This document shows, in pieces, positions 45,860-54,955 of a stretch of 64,000 nt of DNA. The notes beneath the pieces are model-generated. The model worked only from the letters and a program-made list of their open reading frames with translations, was not told the DNA's origin and did no database searches. Positions within the stretch are counted from its first letter, which is position 1. Each line of letters starts with the position of its first letter. Where the stretch lies: the NCBI GenBank assembly GCA_910586395.1, contig CAJUFX010000011.1:20697-84696 (forward strand). Direction: 5' to 3'. A program made the position numbers and the translations under genes. The stretch is from an uncultured Bacteroidales bacterium. GTDB lineage: Bacteria; Bacteroidota; Bacteroidia; Bacteroidales; P3.

Positions 45860-47809
45860 TTAAGTTAATAGCACCGTGTCGTACGGATAAGCGTAGCGTT
45901 TGGGTTCCACATCGCGCGTGATGCCCGTAAAGAACGTCAGCACGCCGATACGCCCGATGAACATCGACAGAATCAGACACAATTTGCCGGCCGTGCCGAA
46001 CGAAGCCGTCACGCCCATGCTCGACCCGACGGTGGCCGTGGCCGAAATGGTTTCGAACAGCAGGTCTTTCAAACTCATGGCCGGTTCCAAAAAGCACAAT
46101 ACGCCGGTCATAAGGCATACATAGCCGATAAAAAGCGTGATGATGGCAAAGGCCTGCCGTATCGTGCCGCGCTCCAGACGGCGGCCGCGCACCTCCACTT
46201 CGTCCCGCCCCCGCACGATATGAAAAGCTGTCAATGCGGCCACGGCCACCGAAGAGGTCTTGATACCGCCGCCCGTGGACATGGGCGAGGCCCCGATGGC
46301 CATGACCACCATCGTAAACAACAGGGCCACCGGCGAAAAAAGCGAGGGGGCGTAGGTCGAGAAACCGGCTGTCCGGAAAACCGTCGCGTAAAAGAACGAT
46401 TCGGCCCATTGCGCCGCCGGCGAAAGCCCAGTCAACGTGTTGTTACGTTCCGAAAGAAAAAAAAGCAACGTGCCGCCCACGACCAAAACAGCCGTCACTG
46501 TCAGCACCAAGGCGGTATGTAACTGGATGATACGGGGTTCATGATGATAGACTTGCTGAAACCGGAACAATCGCCTCAACACGTTGCCGAATACGTGACG
46601 CAGCAACCGCAGATAATTGAGCACAATCGGAAACCCGATGCCGCCGATGAGAATCAGGCAGGCGATCCAAAAATGCAGGCGGTGATTATGCAGCAACGCG
46701 CCGCCCAAACTGTCGGACAAGGGCGAGATGCCGGCGTTGCAATAGGCCGAGACGGCATGGAACACCGCCATATAGATTTCCTCCCGCGCCCCGGACATCG
46801 TGCCGGCGATGCTCCGGTATATCAGCCAGGCACCGACGGCCTCGACCATAAACGAAATGCCGATAATCAACGCGAGCGCCCGGAACAGGTTGCCGAGATT
46901 CCTCTCGTTGAGCAAGTCTTTCAATACGAACTGACCTCCGACCGACGCACTGCCCATGAACGAAAGCGCGAAAAAGCTCGTGAACGTGATAACGCCGATG
47001 CCGCCGATTTGTATCAACACCAAAATGATGATCTGTCCCGCCGGCGTAAACGTCTGCCCGACATCCACGACCGTCAGCCCCGTAACGCAGACCGAGGTCG
47101 TGGCCATAAACAAGGCATCGACGAACGAAATGCCGTCGTAGGTGACGCGCGGCAGAAGCAACAGCCCCGTTCCGACGAATATCAAGAGCAGGAAACTCAG
47201 GATAAACAAGAAGGTAGGTTTGATTTTCCGACTCACGAGCCCCACACTCATCTGAGAACCATGAACAAACGTAAGGACGGCCAATAAACCGTAAATAAAA
47301 TAAGGGTGCAGCAGAAAGGCCGTAACCGACTTGAAAAAGCGCGCCACGGCCGAAGGAATCGGCGCGCCGTGTACGGCTTCGGCCACCGGCCCGGCCGCCG
47401 CGCCCAACGCCGCCGGTACCCCCTTGGCATACAACAGCCACAGAACGATGCCGTTCAACAAAAACAACAGCCCGTCCACAATAAACAGCCGCGCGCGATA
47501 AACGTCCTTGATACGGGTCAGATAACGCAACAGCGTACCCGAAAAGAACAGCCATAGCAACGACGGAAGGAAAGAGCCAACACGGTCGGGCTTGGCGACC
47601 GTATCGGGGAAACCGAACTGATAGACCAGATAACTGAAACTGCCGAGACAGCCGAAAAGCAACAGCGTGCGGCTCAAAAAATCGAGACGCGGCAGCCAAG
47701 GCGTGCCGTACAGTCTGGTCAGATAACGCAGATGGCGGAAAAACCGCCGGACCGCCTCCCGTTGCCGGCTTACCGCCCGCCGCCCGGTCGTTCTCCGCCG
47801 CCGTTTCAT
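45860..47809 (-). CDS. trkH: TrkH/KtrB-family potassium-uptake membrane subunit
   Basis: 649 aa; longer than E. coli TrkH (483) because of an N-terminal extension with about four extra hydrophobic segments (LLLFGCLGSFSYLVYQFG, LLFLLNGIVLWLLY). The four selectivity-filter loops can be read: TTSVCVTGLTVVDVG, HAVSAYCNAGISPL, TVFRTAGFSTYAP and SATATVGSSMGVTA. The first 20 residues are very basic. It overlaps topB by 4 bp and is followed by trkA, so the three form one minus-strand operon. Confidence 0.92.
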   Translation of the reverse strand: MKRRRRTTGRRAVSRQREAVRRFFRHLRYLTRLYGTPWLPRLDFLSRTLLLFGCLGSFSYLVYQFGFPDTVAKPDRVGSFLPSLLWLFFSGTLLRYLTRIKDVYRARLFIVDGLLFLLNGIVLWLLYAKGVPAALGAAAGPVAEAVHGAPIPSAVARFFKSVTAFLLHPYFIYGLLAVLTFVHGSQMSVGLVSRKIKPTFLFILSFLLLIFVGTGLLLLPRVTYDGISFVDALFMATTSVCVTGLTVVDVGQTFTPAGQIIILVLIQIGGIGVITFTSFFALSFMGSASVGGQFVLKDLLNERNLGNLFRALALIIGISFMVEAVGAWLIYRSIAGTMSGAREEIYMAVFHAVSAYCNAGISPLSDSLGGALLHNHRLHFWIACLILIGGIGFPIVLNYLRLLRHVFGNVLRRLFRFQQVYHHEPRIIQLHTALVLTVTAVLVVGGTLLFFLSERNNTLTGLSPAAQWAESFFYATVFRTAGFSTYAPSLFSPVALLFTMVVMAIGASPMSTGGGIKTSSVAVAALTAFHIVRGRDEVEVRGRRLERGTIRQAFAIITLFIGYVCLMTGVLCFLEPAMSLKDLLFETISATATVGSSMGVTASFGTAGKLCLILSMFIGRIGVLTFFTGITRDVEPKRYAYPYDTVLLT

Positions 47810-49785
47810 GCCTGCCCCTCCCCGCCCAACGGCTTACGTTCGGCCTGCATGACCTGCCACGTGACTTCGACCACCATCTGTTTGAGTTCGGCCATGAAAT
47901 CGCGCACCGGATAACTGCCCTCCGATATCTGCTTCAACTTCTTCTCCCACTGTCCCGTCAATTCGGCCGATTTAAGCAGTTCGTTGGGAATGATGTCGAT
48001 AAGCGCCATGCCGAGCGGCGTCGGCACGATGCGTTTTTTCTCCTTGCGGATATACTGCCGCTTGATCAGCGTCTCGATGATGGCCGCGCGCGTGGAAGGA
48101 CGGCCGATGCCGTTTTCTTTCATCAGGTCGCGCAACTCTTCGTCATCCACCTGCTTGCCGGCGGTTTCCATCGCGCGCAACAGGTCGCCCTCGCTCATAT
48201 AGCGCGGCGGCTGGGTCTGCTTGGCGGCCACGGAGGGCGTATGCGGCCCGCTTTCGCCCTCCTTGTATTCGGGCAGGACGTTTTCTTTCTCGGCGGCCGC
48301 ATCGGATGCGTCGGCGCCATCGGCCGCTTCGGCCTCGGCGGGCGCGGCTTCGGTTTCGGCCGTCGCCCCGTCCGCCTGAGCGCCCCCGTTCTTGGCCGCC
48401 GGCGCGGGGAAGAGCACGCGCCATCCCTCGCTCAGAATCTGCTTGCCCGTGGCCTTGAACTCGTAAACCTGCGGCTTTTCTGCAGCGGCCGAGGCCGCGC
48501 CTGTTTCTTCGGCCACATCGGCAGCCGAGGCCGCGCCGGCCACTTCGCCCACCCCGGTCTCCACTTTCGCATTCACCACCGTGGAGGCGAACTCGCAGTC
48601 GGGATAGAACACGGCGATAAACCGGCGCACGACCAAATCCAGCACATATTTCTCGTCTTTCGACAAGCCCGAGGCCGCGGCCCATTCGCCGGTCGGGATA
48701 ATGGCATGGTGGTCGGTAATCTTCTTATCGTTGAACACTTTGGCGCGCTTAGGCAACTTGCCCTGTTGCAGGAGCGGCTGCACGAACGTGGCGTAAGGCA
48801 CCAGGTTCTGCAAAATGCCCGGCGCCTTGCCGTAGAGTTCGTTGGGCAAAAAGCTCGTATCGACGCGCGGATAGGTCGTCAGTTTCTTTTCGTAAAGCGA
48901 CTGGATGAGTTGCAACGTCCGCTCGGCCGAAAAGCCGAACTTTTTGTTGCATTCCACCTGCAACAGCGTCAGGTCGAACAGGCGCGGCGGGGCTTCCTTA
49001 CCCTTTTTGCGCGTCACCTTGACGATTTGCAACGGAAAACGCCCGACCCGCTCCTTCAAGGCCTCGGCCGCCTCCGCCGTGCCGATGCGGCCCTTCTCGC
49101 AGACGAACAGCCCGCCGCGGTACAACGTGCGCAACTCCCAGTATTTCTTGGGAACGAAACGGTCGATGGCTTTCTGACGCTCCACCAAAATGGCCAGCGT
49201 CGGCGTCTGCACGCGCCCGATGGAAAGCACCTGGCCGGGTCGCCCGTATTTAAGCGTATAGCCGCGCGTGGCGTTCATGCCCAGCAACCAGTCGCCTATG
49301 GCGCGCGCCGAACCCGCCGCATAGAGGTTGTCGAAATCGGCGGCCGGATACAGATGCGCGAAACCGTCCTTGATGGCCTCTTCGGTCAGGGCCGAAATCC
49401 ACAGCCGCTGAACCGGCACCTTGCAGCCGGCTTTCTGCATGACCCAGCGCTGGATCACCTCCCCCTCCTGGCCGGCATCGCCGCAATTGACGATGCCTTC
49501 GCAACGGCCTATCAAATCGGAAAGGAGCTCGAACTGCTTGCGGATACCCTCGTTGTCGATAACCTTGAGTTTGAACGTGGGCGGCAGCATGGGCAGGCAC
49601 TCCATGCGCCACTGCTTCCAGTCGGGGCTGTAGTCGTGGGGTTCCTGCAAGCAACACAGATGGCCGAACGTCCACGAGACCCAATAGCCGTTCCCCTCCA
49701 TATAGCCCTGCCGTGCCGTGGTCGCGCCCAGCACCTTGGCGATTTCCCGCCCCACGCTCGGTTTTTCCGCTATGCAAAGGATCAT
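47806..49785 (-). CDS. topB: DNA topoisomerase III (type IA)
   Basis: 659 aa. The Toprim domain begins MILCIAEKPSVGREIAKVLG and continues with VNCGDAGQEGEVI. The core has GRPGQVLSIGRVQTPTLA, and the active-site Tyr lies in LTTYPRVDTSFLP. It relaxes or decatenates DNA through a 5'-phosphotyrosine intermediate. Two Ala/Glu/Asp-rich stretches (~415-440 and ~468-505) interrupt the body; the tail after ~500 returns to conserved sequence (GIGRPSTRAAIIETLIKRQY). It overlaps trkH by 4 bp, an arrangement with no obvious functional logic. Confidence 0.93.
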   Translation of the reverse strand: MILCIAEKPSVGREIAKVLGATTARQGYMEGNGYWVSWTFGHLCCLQEPHDYSPDWKQWRMECLPMLPPTFKLKVIDNEGIRKQFELLSDLIGRCEGIVNCGDAGQEGEVIQRWVMQKAGCKVPVQRLWISALTEEAIKDGFAHLYPAADFDNLYAAGSARAIGDWLLGMNATRGYTLKYGRPGQVLSIGRVQTPTLAILVERQKAIDRFVPKKYWELRTLYRGGLFVCEKGRIGTAEAAEALKERVGRFPLQIVKVTRKKGKEAPPRLFDLTLLQVECNKKFGFSAERTLQLIQSLYEKKLTTYPRVDTSFLPNELYGKAPGILQNLVPYATFVQPLLQQGKLPKRAKVFNDKKITDHHAIIPTGEWAAASGLSKDEKYVLDLVVRRFIAVFYPDCEFASTVVNAKVETGVGEVAGAASAADVAEETGAASAAAEKPQVYEFKATGKQILSEGWRVLFPAPAAKNGGAQADGATAETEAAPAEAEAADGADASDAAAEKENVLPEYKEGESGPHTPSVAAKQTQPPRYMSEGDLLRAMETAGKQVDDEELRDLMKENGIGRPSTRAAIIETLIKRQYIRKEKKRIVPTPLGMALIDIIPNELLKSAELTGQWEKKLKQISEGSYPVRDFMAELKQMVVEVTWQVMQAERKPLGGEGQA

Positions 49786-49951
49786 AGGTTATAGGTCTTT
49801 AACAAATTTTCGCCGCGAGGCCGCCCACCATGTTGCGACGCCCGCCGCATCATGGCCCGCAACTCCCGCAACACCACATCGCCACATCGCCACATCATCG
49901 CCCGCCGCATCATCCATGCAAATGTATGTTTTAAGCCCGAATTTTGCAAAA

Positions 49952-49982
49952 TTTGCAAATTCCCGAACCTTTCCTATTTTTG
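49952..49982 (+). promoter_or_regulatory. Consensus Bacteroidota promoter for reverse rubrerythrin
   Basis: TTTG (49952-49955), exactly 19 nt, then TATTTTTG (49975-49982). This is the best promoter match outside the CRISPR array. The leader to the ATG at 50063 is ~75 nt. The rest of the 49786-50062 gap is low-complexity CATCGCC-rich DNA without a gene. Confidence 0.75.
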
Positions 49983-50062
49983 CGATAATCATCGGGGGCG
50001 GCCCTGAACGGGAACCGCCCGATAACCAAATGACTATTTATAAACAAGCAAAAAACAAAACT

Positions 50063-50617
50063 ATGGCTAAGAAATGGATTTGCTCGGTTTGCGGCTACGT
50101 ACACGAAGGCCCGAACCCGCCCGCCAACTGCCCGCAATGCAAGGCACCGGCTGAAAAATTTACCGAACTGGTTGAAGACGACAGCGTTCCCACTTTTGTA
50201 ACCGAGCACGTCATCGGGGTGGCGAAAGACTGCGACGACGAAATGAAGAAAGATCTCAACAACCACTTCATGGGCGAAGCCACCGAAGTAGGCATGTATC
50301 TGGCGATGAGCCGTCAGGCCGACCGCGAGGGCTATCCCGAAATCGCCGAGGCGTTCAAACGCTATGCGTTCGAAGAAGCCGAACACTGCGCCAAATTCGC
50401 CGAACTCTTGGGCGACATGGTTTGGGACACGAAAACCAACCTCGAAAAACGTATGTTCGCCGAAGCCGGCGCCAACGCCGACAAGATGCGCATCGCCAAA
50501 CGCGCCAAGGAACTGAACCTCGACGCCATCCACGATACGGTACACGAAATGGCCAAAGACGAAGCCCGTCACGGCCAAGGCTTCGCCGGTCTGTACAAAC
50601 GCTATTTCAAGAAGTAA
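50063..50617 (+). CDS. Reverse rubrerythrin (NADH peroxidase type)
   Basis: 184 aa from the ATG at 50063 (MAKKWICSVCGYVHEG); longer in-frame readings upstream cross the promoter. An N-terminal rubredoxin domain binds iron through C-S-V-C and C-P-Q-C. The diiron four-helix domain follows, with NHFMGEATEVGMYLAMS, FEEAEHCAKFAELLG and AKDEARHGQGFAGL. Rubredoxin-first order defines reverse rubrerythrin, which reduces hydrogen peroxide and oxygen in anaerobes. Strong consensus promoter and strong terminator mark it as a single-gene unit, probably highly expressed or stress-induced. Confidence 0.93.
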   Translation: MAKKWICSVCGYVHEGPNPPANCPQCKAPAEKFTELVEDDSVPTFVTEHVIGVAKDCDDEMKKDLNNHFMGEATEVGMYLAMSRQADREGYPEIAEAFKRYAFEEAEHCAKFAELLGDMVWDTKTNLEKRMFAEAGANADKMRIAKRAKELNLDAIHDTVHEMAKDEARHGQGFAGLYKRYFKK

Positions 50618-50730
50618 GCGTCTGACAGTAAACGAAGACGCGTCAGAACGCAAGCGATGACGCGCCAACCGCCTGCCGGTTCAAGCAGACGATAACCGAT
50701 TCAGGCATCCGCCTGCCGGTTGCGTATCAG

Positions 50731-50763
50731 AACGGCCGCCTCTTTCCCGGGGCGGCCGTTTTT
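50731..50763 (+). terminator. Rho-independent terminator after reverse rubrerythrin
   Basis: 10-bp stem AACGGCCGCC / GGCGGCCGTT with a 10-nt loop, then TTTATTT. Between gene and terminator CGCCTGCCGGTT occurs twice (near 50669 and 50710). Confidence 0.85.
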
Positions 50764-50782
50764 ATTTCGACCGAAACAAAAA

Positions 50783-50846
50783 CACCTTTCTAAAAGTGAA
50801 ATTTTATCGAAAATTCACTTTTCTAAAAGTGTTTTTATTATATTTG
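50783..50846 (+). promoter_or_regulatory. Twin palindromic operator and -7 box before the first DUF4143 ATPase gene
   Basis: CACTTTTCTAAAAGTG (50816-50831) is a perfect palindrome apart from its central CT. A near copy, CACCTTTCTAAAAGTG, lies at 50783-50798, with 33 bp between starts (about three helical turns). TATATTTG (50839-50846) fits the -7 box, so the second palindrome covers the -33 position. This layout suggests a dimeric repressor or autoregulation. Confidence 0.65.
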
Positions 50847-50872
50847 CAACGGAATATATCAATTACGCCGTT

Positions 50873-52078
50873 ATGGATTATGTAGATATTCAACCGTTGG
50901 TAAATACATTTCACCGTAAACTCGCCGCAACCGATTTGCGATTCAAACGCTATTTGTACGACCGCATAAATTGGGACGTACGTCTGATAGGCATCAAGGG
51001 CGCACGCGGGGTCGGCAAGACAACGCTGTTGCTGCAACATATCAAAGAGACTTTCGCCAAACTCGACGAGGTGCTGTATGTGTCATTGGACAACCTGTGG
51101 TTCAATAATCACCATTTGGAAGAATTGGTGGAGTTCCTCTATACGCATGGGGTGGTCAATATCTATTTCGATGAAGTGCACAAGTATAAGAATTGGACGC
51201 AGTTGCTTAAAAACTTTTACGACAGCTATCCCGATTTGAATATTGTCTATACAGGGTCGGCCATGCTGGCCATCGACAATTCCAAAACCGACTTGTCTCG
51301 CCGGCAGTCGCTATATACGCTCAATGGATTGTCATTCAGGGAATATCTCGCATACGAGGGCATTACTGCCATACCTGCGGTGCCGCTGGAAGAGCTGCTT
51401 GAAAACCATACCGGCTATGCCATGAATATTGCATCGAAGATAAAGGTGCTGAAATGCTTTGACGCCTACCTGAACAAAGGCTACTATCCCTATTATAAGG
51501 AGTCGGGCGATGATTACCTGATGCGTGTGGCGGAAGTTGCCCGACTAGTCATCGACAGCGATATCCCCGCGGTGGAAGATATCACTTATACAACGGTTCA
51601 GAAGATAAAGAAACTTCTGATGGTTATTGCCGGAAATGTCCCCCTCGAACCGAATATCAACAAACTCGCGGCGGAACTGGAATCGACACGCGATCAAACG
51701 CTGAAAATGTTGTATCTGCTCGACCGTGCCGCACTGCTCTATCTACTGACGGACAAAGCCAAGGATTACAAACATCTGACCGGCCCGAAGAAAGTATATC
51801 TAAACAATGCTAATTTGATGTACGCTTTGTCGGGCCAAATCTCGAAAGGAACGTTGCGTGAAACATTCTTTGCCAATCAAGTGGGAGCCGTCTCCGCTCT
51901 GACCAAGCCCAAGCAGGGCGATTTTATGGCAGACGGGAAATATCTGTTCGAAGTGGGCGGCAGCCGCAAGACCTTCGACCAGATAGCGGATCTTCCAAAC
52001 AGCTACCTGGCACTGGATGATATTGAGACCGGAAGCGGCAACCGGATTCCGCTTTGGACGTTCGGTTGTTTGTATTGA
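50873..52078 (+). CDS. AAA-family ATPase, AAA_14/DUF4143 type (copy 1)
   Basis: 401 aa from the ATG at 50873 (MDYVDIQPLVNTFHRKL), just after a -7 box. Walker A is IGIKGARGVGKTTLLLQHI, Walker B is NIYFDEVHKYKNW, sensor-like IVYTGSAMLAIDN follows, and LSFREYLAYEG is the family hallmark after the ATPase core. The C-terminal half is DUF4143 with a nuclease-like fold, ending in GKYLFEVGGSRKTFDQIA. Function of the family is not established; copies are abundant and variable in Bacteroidota. Convergent with the flavin reductase gene. Two further homologues lie at 53723 and 59404. Confidence 0.88.
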   Translation: MDYVDIQPLVNTFHRKLAATDLRFKRYLYDRINWDVRLIGIKGARGVGKTTLLLQHIKETFAKLDEVLYVSLDNLWFNNHHLEELVEFLYTHGVVNIYFDEVHKYKNWTQLLKNFYDSYPDLNIVYTGSAMLAIDNSKTDLSRRQSLYTLNGLSFREYLAYEGITAIPAVPLEELLENHTGYAMNIASKIKVLKCFDAYLNKGYYPYYKESGDDYLMRVAEVARLVIDSDIPAVEDITYTTVQKIKKLLMVIAGNVPLEPNINKLAAELESTRDQTLKMLYLLDRAALLYLLTDKAKDYKHLTGPKKVYLNNANLMYALSGQISKGTLRETFFANQVGAVSALTKPKQGDFMADGKYLFEVGGSRKTFDQIADLPNSYLALDDIETGSGNRIPLWTFGCLY

Positions 52079-52139
52079 TAATACTTTCACCCGGCTGCCA
52101 CTGCGTCTTGCAACGGGCGCCGCGGCGGTTCATCCTCGA

Positions 52140-52940
52140 TTAAGCGCGTTTTTGGGGAGCGGCGGCCGCGGGCTTCTTGGCGGCAACCGTTCGCTTTTGG
52201 GCCGCAACCGCCTGCTTCTTTGCGGCTGCGGGCTTCCCTGCGCCCGCCCGCTTTTTTGCGGCCGCCTGTCGCTTCTGCCCTACGGCCGACTCCCGCTTTT
52301 GTGCCGCAATCGACTTGCCTTGGGCCGTAGCCGCCCGCTTCTTCCCGGCCGCGGCCGCCTGCTTCCTCGCCGTGCCCGGCTTTTTGACCGAGAAGCCGAA
52401 ATGGCCCAGGCGTTCGCCCAGCGCATAGTATTGGCCGTGGCTGTACGCCATCAGGCCGGCGGCCTCCAAGTCGAACTTGCCAGTGGCGGCGTCCATGTAA
52501 CGGCTGTCGGCCGCGATATGCACGACTTCGGCTATAAACGCATGGTGCGAGCCCAGTTCCAGTATCTGCACGACCCGGCATTCAATCGACAGCGGCGACT
52601 CCGCCACAATCGGCGCCTTGACCACGGTGCCGGGCTGTGGATGCAAGCCCATAGCCTCCCATTTGTTCAGATCGCGGCCGGACTTGACGCCGCACCAGTC
52701 GGTCGCCTTGGCCAAAGCCTCGGTCGTCAGGTTCAGCACGAATTCGCCGTACTTCTTAATCAAGCCGTAGGAATGCCGCTCCGGCCGTATCGACACGTAA
52801 CACATGGGCGGGTCGGTGCAGAGCGTGCCCACCCAGGCCGCCGTCATCAGATTGTAATCTTCCGGACTGCCGCCGCAACTGACCAATACCGCCGGCAACG
52901 GATAAATCATCGTTCCGGGCTTAAACGTCTCTTTTGCCAT
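52140..52940 (-). CDS. Flavin reductase-like flavoprotein with a Lys/Ala-rich tail
   Basis: 266 aa. Residues ~1-185 form a flavin reductase-like, FMN-binding split barrel (MIYPLPAVLVSCGGSPEDYN, MTAAWVGTLCTDPPMCYVSI, LNLTTEALAKATDWCGVKSG). The remaining ~80 residues are almost only Ala, Lys, Gln, Arg and Gly (RKQAAAAGKKRAATAQGK and similar), resembling histone H1/HU-type tails. Ordinary members end near 185-190 aa. The tail is coded by repetitive DNA at 52,143-52,380. A 17-nt sequence upstream (52967-52983) is identical to part of the promoter of the ATPase gene at 54922. Confidence 0.85.
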   Translation of the reverse strand: MAKETFKPGTMIYPLPAVLVSCGGSPEDYNLMTAAWVGTLCTDPPMCYVSIRPERHSYGLIKKYGEFVLNLTTEALAKATDWCGVKSGRDLNKWEAMGLHPQPGTVVKAPIVAESPLSIECRVVQILELGSHHAFIAEVVHIAADSRYMDAATGKFDLEAAGLMAYSHGQYYALGERLGHFGFSVKKPGTARKQAAAAGKKRAATAQGKSIAAQKRESAVGQKRQAAAKKRAGAGKPAAAKKQAVAAQKRTVAAKKPAAAAPQKRA

Positions 52941-53097
52941 AACAAATACTTTTTATAGAACGAAATTACAAAAGTTTTGGGAAAATGTAACGCCGATGAT
53001 CTGAAGCCGAGAATCAGTTATGGGGAATAATGTATCTTTGTTGGTCAATCCTCTCCTTACCAAAGGTATAAAATTAACCAGCGACACACATCCTATT

Positions 53098-53712
53098 ATG
53101 AAAACAGACACTTTTCCATCAATCTTAAACAGATTAGTTGCGGCGACTGCCATTTAGAGTTGGACTTCGGGAGTTTCGTACTTCCTTACAACGCCTCTTA
53201 TATAGGGGTTGAGCCAATATCATCACTCATCGAGACGGCCTATGCATTACAGACCGACAAATACGACCTCTTAGAAGATTCGGAGGAATACGGACCTACA
53301 AAAGAGCATGAAATCATTTGGATGGACGAACCCGGCTATTTACGATTAAGCTTTTCAGTTTCTGCCGACTCCTCCGATTTAACCATCAAAATAGCACAAA
53401 ATCTTGAGGATACATTTGAAATCCACGAAGCCAACGAAAAGAAACGGGAAATCATTACCATGCCCCAAAAAGTTTTTTTTCGATTCCGTAATCAACGCAG
53501 CCCTTAAAGCCTTGAAAAGATATGGTATCTGCGGATTCAATAAGAATTGGAATAACAATTGGGAATTCGGTTCCGATACATTTCCCCTTCATACCCTACT
53601 ACAACTTTTAGGAGCAGACCAAAAATTAAAAGAGGTTGACAACGAAGAGGGGCTCAAGAGTGATATTTTTGAAGAACTTGAGCTCTTACAGACCGTCCTC
53701 AAGCAGATCTAA
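53098..53712 (+). pseudogene. Frameshifted unknown gene (about 204 codons)
   Basis: The ATG at 53098 reads MKTDTFPSILNRLVAATAI, then stops. From ~53157 a second frame continues (ELDFGSFVLPYNASYIGVEP to EIITMPQKVFF). After a T8 run (53473-53480) the first frame resumes (DSVINAALKALKRYGICGFN to LQTVLKQI, end 53712). Removing one T would restore the second junction; the first junction needs one added base. Composition is AT-rich. Two compensating shifts suggest decay or assembly error, though T8 could allow transcriptional slippage. TATCTTTG at 53033-53040 may be its promoter. Family not recognised. Confidence 0.6.
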
Positions 53713-53722
53713 AGAGCCCCGG

Positions 53723-54922
53723 TCACGCCAACAGCCATTGCAACACATTGATGCGCCGGATACCGTTGTAGTCGGCATCCGGATCCTCGTCCAACGTCAA
53801 TAAATACTTGGGGTATTGATCGTTTATCTTTTGCAATGAGGCCAATTCGCGTTTCAGCGTTGCCTCGTCACGCACGGTGGCCGCCACCTGATAATACGCC
53901 GGTCCTTCAGTTCCCATCGCCACAAAATCGACTTCCAAATTATCCACCTTGCCGACATACACCTTCTTTTTACGCCGGATCAGTTCCAGATAGACGATAT
54001 TCTCCAAAATACGGCCGGCATCGAAATTCCGGCTACCCAACAATAACCGCCGTAACCCCATATCCACAAGATAGTATTTCTCCAGGGTCTTCAGATACTG
54101 CATACCTTTTATATTATAGCGGTCTGCCCTATATATCACGAAACTTTCCTGCAGATAAGACAAGAATTTCTCCACGGTTTTGACATCCATTTTCCGGCCG
54201 GCCGACGTCATCGTATCGGCGATACGTTTCGTTGACAAAATATTGCCGATGTTGTCGGCCACAAAACGGATCACACTCTCCAGCATCGTCACGTCGGCCA
54301 CTTTATTGCGCGAAACGATATCTTTCAATACAATCGTGCTGTAAATACCGTTCAGATAATCCAACCGTTCCGGCTCCGCCTCTATCTCCAACACATAAGG
54401 AAACGAACTGAACGAGATATAATCGGCATATTTCCGAGACAGATTGGTTCGGCTACCCGTTCCCGCCACATATTCTTTGAACGAAAGCGGCAACATGGCG
54501 ATTTCCACATAACGGCCCGACATCAGCGTGGCGATTTCATGCGAAAGCATATAGGCATTGGAACCCGTCACATACACATCCACGTTTGGCTTGATATGCA
54601 GACTATTCACCACATCGGGAAAATCCGTCACGTGCTGTATCTCGTCGAAAAAGACATAAGTCTTCCGTTTGGAAGCCAAACGCTTTTTCACATATTGGTA
54701 AAGTTTTTTCGGATCCCGCAAATCGATATAATCATAATCCTCGAAATTGATGCGGATGATTTGCGCTTCCGATACCCCCGAATCCAGTAAGTATTGACCG
54801 AACAAATCCAACAACGTTGACTTTCCGCAACGCCGAATACCGGTAATGACCTTTATCAACTTTTTATCTTTAAACGCTTTAAGTTGATTCAGATACAAGT
54901 CTCTCGCTATTGTTTCCACCAT
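53723..54922 (-). CDS. AAA-family ATPase, AAA_14/DUF4143 type (copy 2)
   Basis: 399 aa from the ATG at 54922 (MVETIARDLYLNQLKAFKDK); a longer reading crosses the promoter. Walker A GIRRCGKSTLLDLFGQYLL, Walker B VFFDEIQHVTDFPDVV, then VYVTGSNAYMLSHEIATLMS and GRYVEIAMLPLSFKEYV mark the family. The DUF4143 half ends with IVYLELIRRKKKVYVGK and LEVDFVAMGTEG, the nuclease-like motif. The gene is moderately AT-rich. Upstream lie three tandem 33-bp units overlapping its promoter. Convergent with the frameshifted gene (11 bp gap). Confidence 0.9.
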   Translation of the reverse strand: MVETIARDLYLNQLKAFKDKKLIKVITGIRRCGKSTLLDLFGQYLLDSGVSEAQIIRINFEDYDYIDLRDPKKLYQYVKKRLASKRKTYVFFDEIQHVTDFPDVVNSLHIKPNVDVYVTGSNAYMLSHEIATLMSGRYVEIAMLPLSFKEYVAGTGSRTNLSRKYADYISFSSFPYVLEIEAEPERLDYLNGIYSTIVLKDIVSRNKVADVTMLESVIRFVADNIGNILSTKRIADTMTSAGRKMDVKTVEKFLSYLQESFVIYRADRYNIKGMQYLKTLEKYYLVDMGLRRLLLGSRNFDAGRILENIVYLELIRRKKKVYVGKVDNLEVDFVAMGTEGPAYYQVAATVRDEATLKRELASLQKINDQYPKYLLTLDEDPDADYNGIRRINVLQWLLA

Positions 54923-54945
54923 TTTTCCGTGATGTTTGAGCCAAG

Positions 54946-54953
54946 CAAAGATA
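54946..54953 (-). promoter_or_regulatory. -7 box of the second DUF4143 ATPase gene
   Basis: The complement reads TATCTTTG, 23 bp upstream of the ATG at 54922. An ATTG about 17 nt further upstream, inside the first 33-bp repeat unit, could be the -33 element. Confidence 0.6.
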
Positions 54954-54955
54954 CA

